A stretch of DNA of 64,000 bases from positions 248,001-312,000 of the forward strand of contig NZ_FWWU01000007.1 of NCBI RefSeq assembly GCF_900176165.1, in the 5' to 3' direction. This DNA is from Deinococcus hopiensis KR-140 (GTDB lineage: Bacteria > Deinococcota > Deinococci > Deinococcales > Deinococcaceae). Position 1 is the stretch's first letter; every line of letters begins with the position of its first letter. The translations under genes were made by a program, and so were the position numbers. Below the pieces are notes generated by a model. The model did no database searches, was not told the origin of the DNA, and saw only the letters and a program-made list of their open reading frames with translations. This document shows positions 45,125 through 53,851 of the stretch, in pieces.

Positions 45125-45964
45125 TAGTGATGCCCTCCCCAAAGAGGGGCCTAAACTGCGCCTCCATCAATGGTTCAGCCCACAGTGAACGCTCAAAATC
45201 GATGAGGCCGACCACCTGGCCCTCCTTTACGAAGAAATTGGCGCTCCAGGCGTCCCAGTGAATCAGACAGGGTGTCGTGACCTCGTTCAGCGCAGCCAGA
45301 TGTTTCAGAATCACCCCACGAAACTCGTCATACCCAAAGTCAAACTCGACCTTCTTGCGCTCTGCGTCTTTCAGGACAGATTCAAAAATTTTGAGGAAGG
45401 CTTCTCGCCATGTTGGTGCTCGCAATTCGGGGTTGCCCTCATACCCGAAGTACGTGCCGGCGAACGTGTTGACCTCGCGGATAATTTCGCCGATCTGTTG
45501 TTCGACTTCACTTAATGTCTCGGGCGGTAAGGTGCTCTTCACGTGCTTCAGGGTGTCCGCGTCCACTTTCTCCATGAAGAAATACTCGGCGTCACACAAA
45601 TCCTTCGCTTGGTCGTGAAAGTAGATTTCGGGGACAGGAATAGCCGGGTTCTGCCGAGCAAGGCGCATGGCGGCGACCTCTGAGGCCATAATATTCTTCT
45701 CATACTGCATGACTTCCGCTCCAGGTGGGGGGGCGATTTTGAGGACGACTTCGCGGCCGTCGGCGAGCCGCACCTCAAAGGCAGCGTTGAACCAGCCGTC
45801 TTTGAGTTCCCGTACGGCGGTATCATCATTGGCAAGGGGGACGCCATTAAAGGCTCGAGCAGCCATGGCGGCAATCTGCTCGCGGGTTTTTCGGTTCTTC
45901 GTTTTGCTGTCCATAGGTTTACTGTGACGCTTCAGGACAGCCCCGCACACCGTGCTGAATAGTC

Positions 45965-46174
45965 ACAAACGAAGACCGCCTTGCTCCAACGGAAAAACCA
46001 CAGTCTGGAAAAGGAGAACGACTCCCTTATGGAGCGTGTCCAGGGCTGGAAAAAGACGGCGCGGCGGCAGAACCTCATAACCTGCGACTCGCTGTCACCA
46101 TCCAGCAACTGCTGCAAGACAAGGACGCCCTCAACCGCGAGGCAGGGGAGGCCGTCGGGCCGGTTGAGGAGTGA
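45965..46174 (+). pseudogene. Coiled-coil protein remnant
   Basis: A startless plus frame LLQRKNHSLEKENDSLMERV shifts frame to LRLAVTIQQLLQDKDALNRE and ends at TGA near 46174. Heptad-like spacing suggests a coiled coil of a lost larger protein. One frameshift, no start. Confidence 0.35.
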
Positions 46175-46240
46175 AGAAAGGTGCTGCCTGACGTGATTTA
46201 AGAGGGTAGGACAAGTTACGGCCAATCTGGTAGCGCTGTT

Positions 46241-46368
46241 TAGAGCACTTGTCAAAAAAACCACTTCTTTTTGACCGAGCAGAGCGAGCGAATCTGAACG
46301 ACCAGTGGGAAGAATGAAGCCGTGAGGGATGCCCTTCCACTCACGGCGGAATTCGGACAAATGCTCTA
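46241..46368 (+). mobile_element. IS630-related MITE, copy 3
   Basis: TA-flanked (46241-46242, 46367-46368), ends GAGCACTTGTC and complement of GAGCATTTGTC. Same two internal hairpins as the copy at 32493-32620. Confidence 0.7.
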
Positions 46369-46512
46369 TTCCCGGCCGAACCCAGGTGTCCTCCAACAGA
46401 GTCAGGTCAATGTGCGTAGGGTATGCCTCGGCGGCCTGCCCAGTCGGGAAGGGGTTCACGGCTGTCCGCCGCTGCCAGAGAACAGCAAGAAGCAGCGGTG
46501 CAAGCTGGAGAT

Positions 46513-46791
46513 ATGTCCTCGAAGCGCCTGCCCATCCACCTGGGCCTCACCCTGCTCTCTTTCGTGATCCCGGCGGTGTGGAGTGGCGTTCAACATCTCC
46601 CGCACCATAGCGACACTCCCCCTCCAGCAGTTGTGACCGTACCTGCCAAAGTGCCTGTTGCCTGTTCGCCGTCTGGAGAAGGTACGCGTACCACCGAGGT
46701 CAATCCCTCGCCTACAGCTGTTGGAGGGCTGACGGCGTGCGACGCGGCCCAGCTGGTGCAGGAGTTGCACGACCTCCAAACTTCGCACTGA
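46513..46791 (+). CDS. Small hypothetical protein with one membrane segment
   Basis: 92 residues. One N-terminal hydrophobic helix (HLGLTLLSFVIPAVWSGVQ) is followed by a Pro/Thr-rich stretch and two cysteines. GGAG lies just before the ATG, rather close. It ends near the tail of the convergent broken gene. Not recognised. Confidence 0.4.
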   Translation: MSSKRLPIHLGLTLLSFVIPAVWSGVQHLPHHSDTPPPAVVTVPAKVPVACSPSGEGTRTTEVNPSPTAVGGLTACDAAQLVQELHDLQTSH

Positions 46792-46794
46792 AGA

Positions 46795-47610
46795 CTTGAC
46801 AACCAGCCCTTCACTTCCTCAACGAGATTCGTCACGGCCTTCTTGAGCCAGTTCGCCGGATCACCACACGCCGCTGTCGCGTGCGTCTCGGTATCGATGA
46901 TCCGCGCCTGCGCTTTCGGATTCCCGCTCGCGTCCTGCTTCACCACGGTGCGCAGCTCTTGGGTGGAGGTCAGGTGCTGGGCGGCGTAGGTCGTGCACCA
47001 GTCCGTCCACCCTGCCGGGTAGTGCAGCTCTACCGCTCTCCGCGGTGTGCTGCCGCTGCAGCTGTTCGTACGTCCCAGAGGTGACGTTCTCTACCAGAAC
47101 TGTTGCCCATTGCTCGCCCGTCACTTCATGCAGGGCTCTGCCCCGGTCTCTTGGTGAGCCACCCTCCATGCGTACCGGTGGCTGCCGCCACCTCGGCCGC
47201 GGCCTTCACCTGACTGGCGCTGGGCTTGTTCGTGCCAGCCACCGTCTTCAGGTACTTGACGACGGCCACCACCTTTTCAGGATCCAACGTCTCAACGGTC
47301 TTCGCCGCCTCGCGCAGTTCGCGGGCCTGCGGTTCGTTCTCCGGCTGTAAAGCAACGCCTGTCATCGCCTGCGGTGTTGGCGCCGCGTCGGTCAGTTGTT
47401 CGGCGCGCCGCTGGGGCCAGCCTCACACGGCCTCGCAGCAGTTCCCGAAGGTCTTGTGATCGGCGCGGTACAGCTGGCGCTCTCGGATGGTCAGCAGGGA
47501 CTCCCAACGGCCACGACGTCTTGCCGGCCGGAGCGGATGCGGAACTCCAAGCTGGCGAGGTCTGCGCGTTCCTCAGGGGCTGCGGAATGGGTGGATGGCA
47601 TCACCCCAGT
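46795..47610 (-). pseudogene. Plasmid/phage-type DNA-binding protein, multiply frameshifted
   Basis: Minus-strand pieces in three frames line up as one protein: ERADLASLEFRIRSGRQDVV, LLTIRERQLYRADHKTFGNC, WPQRRAEQLTDAAPTPQAM, NEPQARELREAAKTVETLDP, QWATVLVENVTSGTYEQLQ, and a tail ending WLKKAVTNLVEEVKG. The pattern LYR..HKTF..C...W...RA.QL..AA...NE.QARELR is typical of regulatory or partition-type proteins on plasmids and phages. At least three frameshifts make it non-functional. Confidence 0.5.
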
Positions 47611-47699
47611 ACACCTGTAAAACTCACGATTGTTTCCGTCCTTTGGAGTCTGTTGGAAATTGGGAGCCTACTCGGCACCTTGCGGAATACTCGTTAGAT

Positions 47700-48740
47700 A
47701 TGCCGCAGTCACCCCTGATTGTCATCGGTGCCTCTGCCGGTGGCATCCCTGCACTCCAGAAGCTCTGCAGCCAACTGCCCCCGGACTTTCCCGCGCCCAT
47801 CCTGATCGTCCAGCACCTGCAGGCAGATCACCCCAGCCTGTTGCCGGAGATCCTTGGCAGATCCGGTCCCCTGCCTACCCGTCACCCTCAGCATGGAGAA
47901 GCCCTGCAGTCTGGAGTAATTTACCTCGCGCCCCCCAACCATCATCTGCTCGTGGAGCCTGGATACGTCGCGGTCACCAAGGGCCCCAAGGAAAACCGTT
48001 CCCGCCCGTCCATTGACGCGTTGTTTCGCTCGGCAGCCTACTTGTACGGGCCTCAGGCGATTGGCGTCGTGTTGACGGGAATGCTTGATGATGGCAGCTC
48101 AGGGCTTTACAACATCAAGCGGCGCGGCGGAATCGCCATCGTGCAAGATCCGCTGGATGCTGAATTCGACTCGATGCCCCGAAGTGCACTGGAGGCCGTA
48201 GACGTTGACTATGTCGTCCCCCTGATTGATCTGGCACCCTTGCTCAATGGACTGGTTCGGAACATGCATGAGGGGAGGGAAACGAACGTTATGAATGACG
48301 AAGAGCTTCAGCGGTTGGAGATTGAAGTGGGCATTGCTCAGCAGGACAGTGCGCTCAAGCTTGGAGTGACGAAACTCGGAGTACCCTCGCTGCTCACCTG
48401 CCCGGAATGTCACGGTGTCCTCGTACAGATCAAAGAGGGCAAGACTATGCGGTACCGTTGCCATACCGGGCACGCGTATACCGGAAACGTACTGCTCTCG
48501 GAAGTCTCCAAGAGCGTGGAGGACAAGGCTTACCAGATGCTTCGTGCAATGGAGGAAGAAGCGATATTGCTGCGTACGCTGGGCGAGCAGTGCAAGGAGG
48601 CTGGGCAGTTGGATCAGGCACAGGCACTCTTTACGAAAGCCGACGAGGTATTGACGACCAGCGAAAGCATTCGGGATCTGGCGCTGGGTCAGGAGCGGCT
48701 GAGTGTGGAAAAGGTTGTGCAGGCTACGGCGGACGACTGA
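47700..48740 (+). CDS. CheB-like protein-glutamate methylesterase with zinc-ribbon tail
   Basis: 346 residues from the ATG at 47700. The CheB catalytic triad is visible: S12 in GASAGG, H39 in VQHL and D130/D131 in TGMLDDG. No receiver domain precedes it. After about residue 200 comes a helical region and a zinc-ribbon-like set, LTCPECHGV and YRCHTGHAY, then helices. Stand-alone CheB enzymes of this layout are widespread and not necessarily chemotactic, and no che genes are nearby. A terminator follows. Confidence 0.85.
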   Translation: MPQSPLIVIGASAGGIPALQKLCSQLPPDFPAPILIVQHLQADHPSLLPEILGRSGPLPTRHPQHGEALQSGVIYLAPPNHHLLVEPGYVAVTKGPKENRSRPSIDALFRSAAYLYGPQAIGVVLTGMLDDGSSGLYNIKRRGGIAIVQDPLDAEFDSMPRSALEAVDVDYVVPLIDLAPLLNGLVRNMHEGRETNVMNDEELQRLEIEVGIAQQDSALKLGVTKLGVPSLLTCPECHGVLVQIKEGKTMRYRCHTGHAYTGNVLLSEVSKSVEDKAYQMLRAMEEEAILLRTLGEQCKEAGQLDQAQALFTKADEVLTTSESIRDLALGQERLSVEKVVQATADD

Positions 48741-48804
48741 AGCGCGTTCCTGAGCTGCAAGTGCGTTCGAATAGTGAAACGTTCTGATCATGATGTTCCT
48801 CAAG

Positions 48805-48835
48805 GGGTGGGCTTTAAGCCCACCCTCTTCTCTTT
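48805..48835 (+). terminator. Rho-independent terminator of the CheB-like gene
   Basis: GGGTGGGC and GCCCACCC arms around TTTAA, followed by TCTTCTCTTT. Confidence 0.85.
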
Positions 48836-48918
48836 CAGGCGCTGGGTGGCGTGCCGCTGTCCGGCCGGTTGGGCGCAAAGTAGCGAGGTGAGGGTGACTC
48901 GGTTTTCCGCAGGAGGAG

Positions 48919-49095
48919 ATGAAGCCTCGTCCACTTGAATGCGCAATGATGACGAACTGCAGAGTTCATACCGCCGGGTTCGGGGGAGATGCAGTGCAAC
49001 TCGCCCGAACCAGAGGCAACCTCCCAGGCACGGCTCGCGACCTGGGCATCAACGTCGCAAAGATGGTGGAATTGTGTCGGGCGAGGGTTTCCAAA
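48919..49095 (+). pseudogene. IS3-family OrfA remnant
   Basis: The frame contains GFGGDAVQLARTRGNLPGTA, then RDLGIN, the helix-turn-helix start of IS3 OrfA proteins (usual form ..F..EAV.LA...GN...TARDLGI). The rest of OrfA and all of OrfB are absent. It abuts the acyltransferase gene and may have supplied sequence upstream of it. Confidence 0.55.
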
Positions 49096-49118
49096 ACTGG
49101 GAACGATATGCTGTTCTC

Positions 49119-50237
49119 ATGCGTTACCCAGCTCTGGACAGCCTGCGTGGTCTGGCCGCCCTGATCGTGGTTGTCCACCACTACCTGGTGGCCCTTCCTG
49201 CCTTTTATCCTTATCCAGAAACGGCGGGGGGGTGGGTCGGGATTCTGCTCTACTCTCCTCTGCACCTCCTATGGGCAGGCAGTGAAGCAGTCAGCCTCTT
49301 TTTTGTCCTCTCAGGCTTCGTGCTGGTCTTACCCCGCTGGCAGGGCCTGCAATTCGACATGGAACAGTTTATTGTCCGTCGACTGTGGAGAATCTGGGTG
49401 CCGATGATGGTGGCCGTTTCTCTAGCAGCTTGCTCTGCCGCGCTCATTGGCGCCAAAGATGTCAGCGGTACCAGCACCTGGTTCAATGCCATCTGGAAAG
49501 GAGCGTCAGTTGACGCCTACGCACAACATGTATTGATGCTGGGCTCCATGGACCTCATGAACTCTACTTATATCCCGGTGGTCTGGAGCCTTAAGTGGGA
49601 AATGTGGGTGTCGCTGCTTCTGCCCCTGGTCCTGCTCCTGGCCCGTCAGCGCCCCCTGATCATCGTCTCACTGGGGACCCTTTCCATAGGGTGGTACTGG
49701 ACGGCGTCGCCATACAGTACTGACGTCTTTCGCGGCCTTCTCCGTTACCTTCCCATGTTTGTCCTCGGCGCAGTCCTCTCGCACCACCGCCAGGCCCTCA
49801 CGGTTTGGGTTACTCGACTGAACGACGCCATGTGCGCAGCGTTGTTGCTGCTGGCCCTCCTGATCATTCCCGTGCAGTGGTACGGATACGCGCCGCAGCC
49901 CCTCCTCGGCCGCTTGGCCCTGAACGACTACGCCGTGCTGCTGGGTGCGGCGCTCCTGATCGTGCTGGCCCTGGGGTGGAAGCGCTGGCAATTGTGGCTG
50001 GAACGGCCCGGGTTGCTGTGGCTGGGCCGCGTCAGCTTCAGTCTGTACTTGTATCACGCGCTTGTCCTGGCCGTCGTAGTTCGATTGGGCGCTGGCCTCT
50101 TGCCACTGCCTGTCCTGATCCTCACAGCGTTTGCACTGACTCTCGGCGTGGCGCACCTGGGATACGAGTATGTCGAACGCCGTGCCATTGAGCGTGGACG
50201 CGCAACCACCCGGCCCTTTCGTCGAAACCAGGCATGA
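49119..50237 (+). CDS. Membrane acyltransferase (OafA-like, Acyl_transf_3)
   Basis: 372 residues with about ten membrane segments. The start motif RYPALDSLRGLAALIVVVHH (catalytic His region), SLFFVLSGFVL, and VWSLKWEMWVSL (W..E) are the family marks. These enzymes move acetyl or other acyl groups across the membrane onto surface sugars or peptidoglycan. The ATG at 49119 follows a TATGCT box by six bases, possibly leaderless. Its stop overlaps the SGNH gene by four bases. Confidence 0.88.
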   Translation: MRYPALDSLRGLAALIVVVHHYLVALPAFYPYPETAGGWVGILLYSPLHLLWAGSEAVSLFFVLSGFVLVLPRWQGLQFDMEQFIVRRLWRIWVPMMVAVSLAACSAALIGAKDVSGTSTWFNAIWKGASVDAYAQHVLMLGSMDLMNSTYIPVVWSLKWEMWVSLLLPLVLLLARQRPLIIVSLGTLSIGWYWTASPYSTDVFRGLLRYLPMFVLGAVLSHHRQALTVWVTRLNDAMCAALLLLALLIIPVQWYGYAPQPLLGRLALNDYAVLLGAALLIVLALGWKRWQLWLERPGLLWLGRVSFSLYLYHALVLAVVVRLGAGLLPLPVLILTAFALTLGVAHLGYEYVERRAIERGRATTRPFRRNQA

Positions 50238-51334
50238 AGAACAGACGTGGTCTGGCCACCCTCGTGACCCTTCTGGCTGCACTCTCCTTCTGGGAAGTCG
50301 CCTGGAGGCCCCCGAACTGGGTGGATATACCGGCGGTCACCCAGGTTCACTTTTTCGGACGCTGGTTTCCAGAACGTGTGTCCGGCGGCACCGCTGCCCT
50401 GACCATCAACCAGGGCAGCGGAGTTCAGTTTGAAGTTACGGGGGCTTCTGCCGTCTGGGCCGAATTTGTTCGTTCACCGGCCAGCACGCTGTCTCCCACG
50501 CTGGTCCTCCTTCAGGAGGAGAAACCCGAACGCCGCCTCTCCGTCCCAATGCAGGGCAACTCGCGTCTCCTGCTCGCCTCGAACCTTCCAACGGAGCGAA
50601 TCACCCGCTTTCGTCTGATTGTCGATGGCATCCACGAGCACGATCCTCTGTGGCAAAAAAAGGCGGGACTGGCCCTCCGTTCCCTGTCCACTCCAGAAAC
50701 CACTGCGCGCTTTACGCCCTGGCAAAGTCCGTGTCCTCCCGTTTTGTGGATTGGAACGAGCATCTTTGCGGGCATCCTGGCGCGCGGCAAGCAGGGTGGA
50801 AGCACGTCAGTGAACAGTGCTGCCAGTCTCGCCTATCCCACGCTCGCCACACAGGCGCTGGGTGCAGAGCCGTATATCGCGGCGTTCGGAGCCGTGGGCG
50901 TGACCCGGGGTGGCAGCGGCGGCGTTCCCGCAGCTCCCGAGTACATGCAGGCCTGGGCGCAGGAACGGCCGGCCCGTTTGCCAGCGTTCCAGGCCGTGGT
51001 AATCGGCGAAGGGGTCAACGATGTGGCAGCGGACTCTGCTCAGTACCGCGAGGCATTGGAAAGGCTAATCCGCCGCCTGCACCGCGCACAACCGAGGGCT
51101 CCTGTCTTTCTGGAAGCCGCTCTAAACGGAGCCCACGCCGCCGATACACAGTGGGTGGCCCAGCATACGGGCAGCACCTTCGTAGACACGTCTACGTGGC
51201 GCATCCGCACAACCGACGGCCTCCATCCTAACCTGGTGGGTCACCGGGAAGCTGCCGCACGGTGGCTCGAGGTCCTCAAACGCGCTGGACTGCCCCGGTG
51301 GCCCGCAAGCCAGGGTGGCTGCCCCAGCCCCTAA
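50234..51334 (+). CDS. SGNH/GDSL-type hydrolase or acyl-transfer partner
   Basis: 366 residues with an N-terminal membrane anchor (LATLVTLLAALSFW). A beta-rich front domain (about 30-150) binds substrate. Then SGNH blocks: block I WIGTSIFAG (Ser), block III EGVND (Asn) and block V DGLHPN (Asp-His). Such proteins follow acyltransferases and add or remove O-acetyl groups on envelope polymers. Overlapping start with the acyltransferase supports a joint pathway outside the membrane. Confidence 0.82.
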   Translation: MKNRRGLATLVTLLAALSFWEVAWRPPNWVDIPAVTQVHFFGRWFPERVSGGTAALTINQGSGVQFEVTGASAVWAEFVRSPASTLSPTLVLLQEEKPERRLSVPMQGNSRLLLASNLPTERITRFRLIVDGIHEHDPLWQKKAGLALRSLSTPETTARFTPWQSPCPPVLWIGTSIFAGILARGKQGGSTSVNSAASLAYPTLATQALGAEPYIAAFGAVGVTRGGSGGVPAAPEYMQAWAQERPARLPAFQAVVIGEGVNDVAADSAQYREALERLIRRLHRAQPRAPVFLEAALNGAHAADTQWVAQHTGSTFVDTSTWRIRTTDGLHPNLVGHREAAARWLEVLKRAGLPRWPASQGGCPSP

Positions 51335-51393
51335 CGAAGGACGTGTGCCCACTGGCACCGGGAAGGCCGAGCGGGAGACGATGCGCGCCCGCT

Positions 51394-51612
51394 TCACGCG
51401 GCCACCTCGGCGTTCACGTTCACGAGGATCAGGCTCCCGTCGGTGGCCCGGCACGGTGCCACCTCCACCGTCATGCCCTTCAACTCGAGCAGCGCCGTGA
51501 GGAGGGAGGCGCGCATCTCCGCATCCTCTCCTTCGGCGGCCGCCGCCAGGTGAACCATGCCTCCGGCCTTCCAGCCGGCGAGGGTCACGCCCATCAACTC
51601 AAGCTGCTTCAC
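51394..51612 (-). CDS. Small hypothetical protein, downstream gene of divergent unit
   Basis: 72 residues from GTG 51612, which overlaps the stop of the upstream gene (GTGA). GGAGGTGG precedes it. Content is two amphipathic stretches, VTLAGWKAGGMVHLAAAAEG and LLTALLELKGMTVEVA, and SLILVNVNAEV. Not recognised. The size and pairing recall plasmid or prophage genes. Confidence 0.5.
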   Translation of the reverse strand: MKQLELMGVTLAGWKAGGMVHLAAAAEGEDAEMRASLLTALLELKGMTVEVAPCRATDGSLILVNVNAEVAA

Positions 51613-52022
51613 GCCGCCACCTCCAGGCCGAGCTGCCCGAAGGCGTAGCTGCGCACCGTGGCCGCGTCCTCTGCCGCGAGCGCCGCGAGGCTGGTCACCG
51701 TGTGGCCCAGCACCTCGCTGGCCAGGGCGGAGTGGCTGCAGTCGCCCAGGCGGCCGAGGGTGCGGTGCCCCTGGTGAGCCGTGGGGTTCCCGATGAGAGC
51801 GGGCGTGGGCAGGATGACTTCTTTTCTCGACGTGGGAAGCGCGGCCCAGCAGGTGGGAGGCCTCCACGAAGTTCATGTTCTCGTCGTCCACGATCGTACT
51901 CGGGTTGCCGTCGTGGTCCCACCCCAGCGTCACGAGTTGGGCGGCGCGAATCACGCTGTACTCAAGGTCGGCAACGCGGGCTTCGTCGGCGACTGTTTTG
52001 GCAGGGGGTGGTAATGTTCATG
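51609..52022 (-). pseudogene. Hypothetical protein with two homopolymer indels
   Basis: Starting at the ATG at 52022 (AAGGAG upstream), the reading needs one base removed in a C5 run near 52010 and another change at an A4 run near 51827. It then reads MNITTPAKTVADEARVADLE, YSVIRAAQLVTLGWDHDGNP, FVEASHLLGRASHV, EVILPTPALIGN, LGDCSHSALASEVLGHTVTS and RSYAFGQLGLEVAA. Length would be about 138 residues. Both breaks are at homopolymers, so sequencing error is as likely as decay. Not recognised. Confidence 0.5.
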
Positions 52023-52098
52023 GTTCTCCTTTTGCTCACAGGTGATGGAGTCAGAAGAGCAGCTGCTTTTCGCGGGGTTGGCGCCCTACTCTGCCAAA

Positions 52099-52149
52099 AT
52101 AATAGGCTTTTGGATATGTGTTGTCAATAGCTAAAAGCCTATGTATGCT
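52099..52149. promoter_or_regulatory. Overlapping divergent promoters with a shared inverted repeat
   Basis: Plus strand: -35 TTGTCA (52121-52126), 17-bp spacer, -10 TATGCT (52144-52149), ATG six bases later (leaderless). Minus strand: -35 TTGACA (52122-52127), 17-bp spacer, -10 TATTAT (52099-52104). The two -35 boxes nearly coincide. ATAGGCTTTT (52102-52111) and its complement (52133-52142) lie one in each promoter's spacer, symmetrical about the -35 boxes. This is the layout of a repressor-controlled divergent switch. Confidence 0.75.
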
Positions 52150-52155
52150 GGCAGA

Positions 52156-52368
52156 ATGGAATGGTCAGAACTTGAAGCGACGATCCGGCAGAAGGTTGCT
52201 GAGCAACCTCGGGGGTTTCAGGCACGATTAGGAGAAGCGTTGGGCGTGAAGCAGCCGTCAGTCACCCAGGCCCTTTCTGGTAAAAAGGCGTTCCCCCGGG
52301 AATGGGTGGGAAAGACCCTCGACATGCTTGGTCTCGAAATCGTGGTCCGGCCGAAGGCGCAGCAGTGA
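52156..52368 (+). CDS. XRE-type helix-turn-helix regulator
   Basis: 70 residues from the ATG at 52156. The HTH is QARLGEALGVKQPSVTQALS, followed by GKKAFPREWVGKTLDMLGLE, a compact Cro/XRE fold without an effector domain. The message is probably leaderless. It likely binds the inverted repeat in its own promoter and the divergent one. Its stop overlaps the next start. Confidence 0.8.
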   Translation: MEWSELEATIRQKVAEQPRGFQARLGEALGVKQPSVTQALSGKKAFPREWVGKTLDMLGLEIVVRPKAQQ

Positions 52369-52622
52369 CCGGCGGCCAGAAGGCTGGGCTCCAGACCATC
52401 GATCAAATGATTGCCGTCATGCCAGACGGCCCCATTCGTCTCCAGGACCGGATGGCGCTTCTCCCCGAGGAGGTCAAGCCCAAAACGGCATTCGGTGAGG
52501 CCGGTCTTCTCGTCGCTGATCGCCTCACGACCCGTGACGGTCGCGCCTTTGGGACATCCGTCATCACCGAGAAAGGGCGACAGCGGCGGGCAGAGATGCA
52601 TGCCCTGCTGGCAAGGCAATGA
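52365..52622 (+). CDS. Hypothetical protein in the XRE operon
   Basis: 85 residues, GTG start overlapping the XRE stop (GTGA). Charged, soluble: TIDQMIAVMPDGPIRLQDRM, then EAGLLVADRLTTRDGRAFGT. No family recognised. Its stop overlaps the start of the small membrane gene. It could be an antitoxin-like or accessory protein; that is speculation from layout only. Confidence 0.55.
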   Translation: MTGGQKAGLQTIDQMIAVMPDGPIRLQDRMALLPEEVKPKTAFGEAGLLVADRLTTRDGRAFGTSVITEKGRQRRAEMHALLARQ

Positions 52623-52786
52623 AATCGCCCAAACCCCCCTCAATGCGGACCATGCTGATCCTCACCGGCATCTGGGCTGCTGCCTTTGGGATCGGCTGGC
52701 TGTTCTGGCCAAGCAAAGAGGCGGCTCAATGGTTCGGCGTCCCAGCAGCGTTGCTCGTGCTGGGAATGATCTGGGCCATGCGCTAA
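52619..52786 (+). CDS. 55-residue two-segment membrane protein
   Basis: ATG overlaps the upstream stop (ATGA). The product begins with a basic stretch (KSPKPPSMR), then two hydrophobic helices: TMLILTGIWAAAFGIGWLFW and VPAALLVLGMIWAM, ending R-stop. The IS5 copy 2 begins at the very next base, so the stop may have been created by the insertion. Tiny membrane proteins at the end of XRE units include toxins and superinfection-exclusion proteins, but nothing here proves that. Confidence 0.5.
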   Translation: MKSPKPPSMRTMLILTGIWAAAFGIGWLFWPSKEAAQWFGVPAALLVLGMIWAMR

Positions 52787-53681
52787 AGTGCGACTGAAAA
52801 ACGTGCTGGAGCGGGTTTTGCCTGATTAGAGGATGGAGGGATGATGGGGCGGAGGTGGAACGTCCTCCAGCCGCTGACCCCACCTGAATTGCTTGTGGGT
52901 CGACCGCGCAAGTGGTCTTTGCAAGAAATTCTGGAGAGCATCTTCTCCGTCCTCCGCGGAGGTCGTGGCCTGGCAGGCGACGGCCTCACGATCTTTCCCC
53001 CTGGCAAACAACCGACCACGCGCACAGGATGTGGAGGCGGCAAGGCGTGTGGGAAACGTTGCAGACCAAATTGCGTGAAGGTCGTCCGGGTGCGAGAAGG
53101 ACGCCCTGAGACACCAAGTGCTGGAATGATTGACAGCCAATCGGTCATAACCACCGAGGCGGGGGGGCCACGTGGTGACGACGGCGGTCAGAAGGTCAAT
53201 GGACGGAAGCGTGATCTGCTCGTGGATACGCCCTGCCTCGTCATGGCGATCAAAGTGCATGAAGCGGACGTCCTTCCCCCGCGCGGGCGCGGTCCTCCTC
53301 CTGCGAGGGGGCGCCGAATGTTTTTCCCCGAATGAAGCACCCGTGGGCGGATGCGGGATACACCGGAAAACTGGCAGGAGAACAGGGAACGTTTCTCGGC
53401 TGGACGCTGGAATCCCTGGTCAGGCCGGCAAAGCACCTGGGCACCGAAAGGCGCACCTCCACGACGTGTGGAGGTGCCCGCGGGATTCGTGGTGCTGATG
53501 TGGTGCTGAAACGCCGCTGGGTCGTCGAGCGGACCTCTGCCTGGCCCTGGAAATCCAGGCGCATGGCCGGGGACGATGAAGCGCTGCCGGAGACAGCGGA
53601 GAACCCTGTCTACGAGGTGAGGATCCGCTTGATGGTCCGCCGCTCGGCCAAAGGTCCACCCTGACCTTTTTCAGACGCACT
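52787..53681 (+). mobile_element. IS5-family element, copy 2 (inactive)
   Basis: Ends AGTGCGACTGAAAAACGTG and complement of AGTGCGTCTGAAAAAGGTC. 895 bp against 948 bp in copy 1, with 54 bp deleted near the transposase start. Confidence 0.75.
52841..53664 (+). pseudogene. IS5-family transposase copy 2, frameshifted
   Basis: The same fragments as copy 1 in the same order and frames. It keeps an in-frame stretch SAGMIDSQSVITTEAGG, then GQKVNGRKRDLLVDTPCLVM that copy 1 has lost (G7 here, G6 there). The N-terminal NDLTDAGW segment is deleted. The three remaining breaks are shared, so they predate the separation of the copies. Confidence 0.75.
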
Positions 53682-53851
53682 GAAAGCCCCCATGCCCACT
53701 CACGTTGGGTACTCCGACATGTACGATGGCTCTTCAGTAAGTCGTCCAGTACGCCCTTCACCTGCACCAACCTGATCTGGGGCCCACTCCCCGACATGCC
53801 GCTACTGTAGGGAGTGATCATGCGGCTTGCTCGACGAAAGATTCCACAACC

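Larger units (their letters stand above)
44044..45914 (-). pseudogene. Aminoglycoside phosphotransferase-like kinase, split by IS5
   Basis: The 5' part (45914 down to 45125) encodes the N-lobe and catalytic loop: VVLKIAPPPG (ATP Lys), CLIHWDAWSANFFV (HxDxxxxN) and VGLIDFER (metal Asp). It then enters the IS5. The 3' part (44236 down to 44044) continues QQMHGYGKTEFT to the stop. Deleting the IS and one TA joins ...PLFGEGIT to TQQMHGY in frame with no loss, so the disruption is recent and reversible. The family covers aminoglycoside and small-molecule kinases; true substrate unknown. Confidence 0.8.

Noticed and set aside
48099..48878. 259-residue minus frame opposite the CheB-like gene
   Set aside because: Shadow without motifs; crosses the terminator of the real gene.
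52099..52149. Possible Deinococcus radiation/desiccation response motif
   Set aside because: The inverted repeat ATAGGCTTTT does not match the known 17-bp palindrome of that motif.
53188..53564. Minus-strand frames in IS5 copy 2
   Set aside because: Same shadows appear in copy 1; they reflect the IS5 sequence and not a gene.
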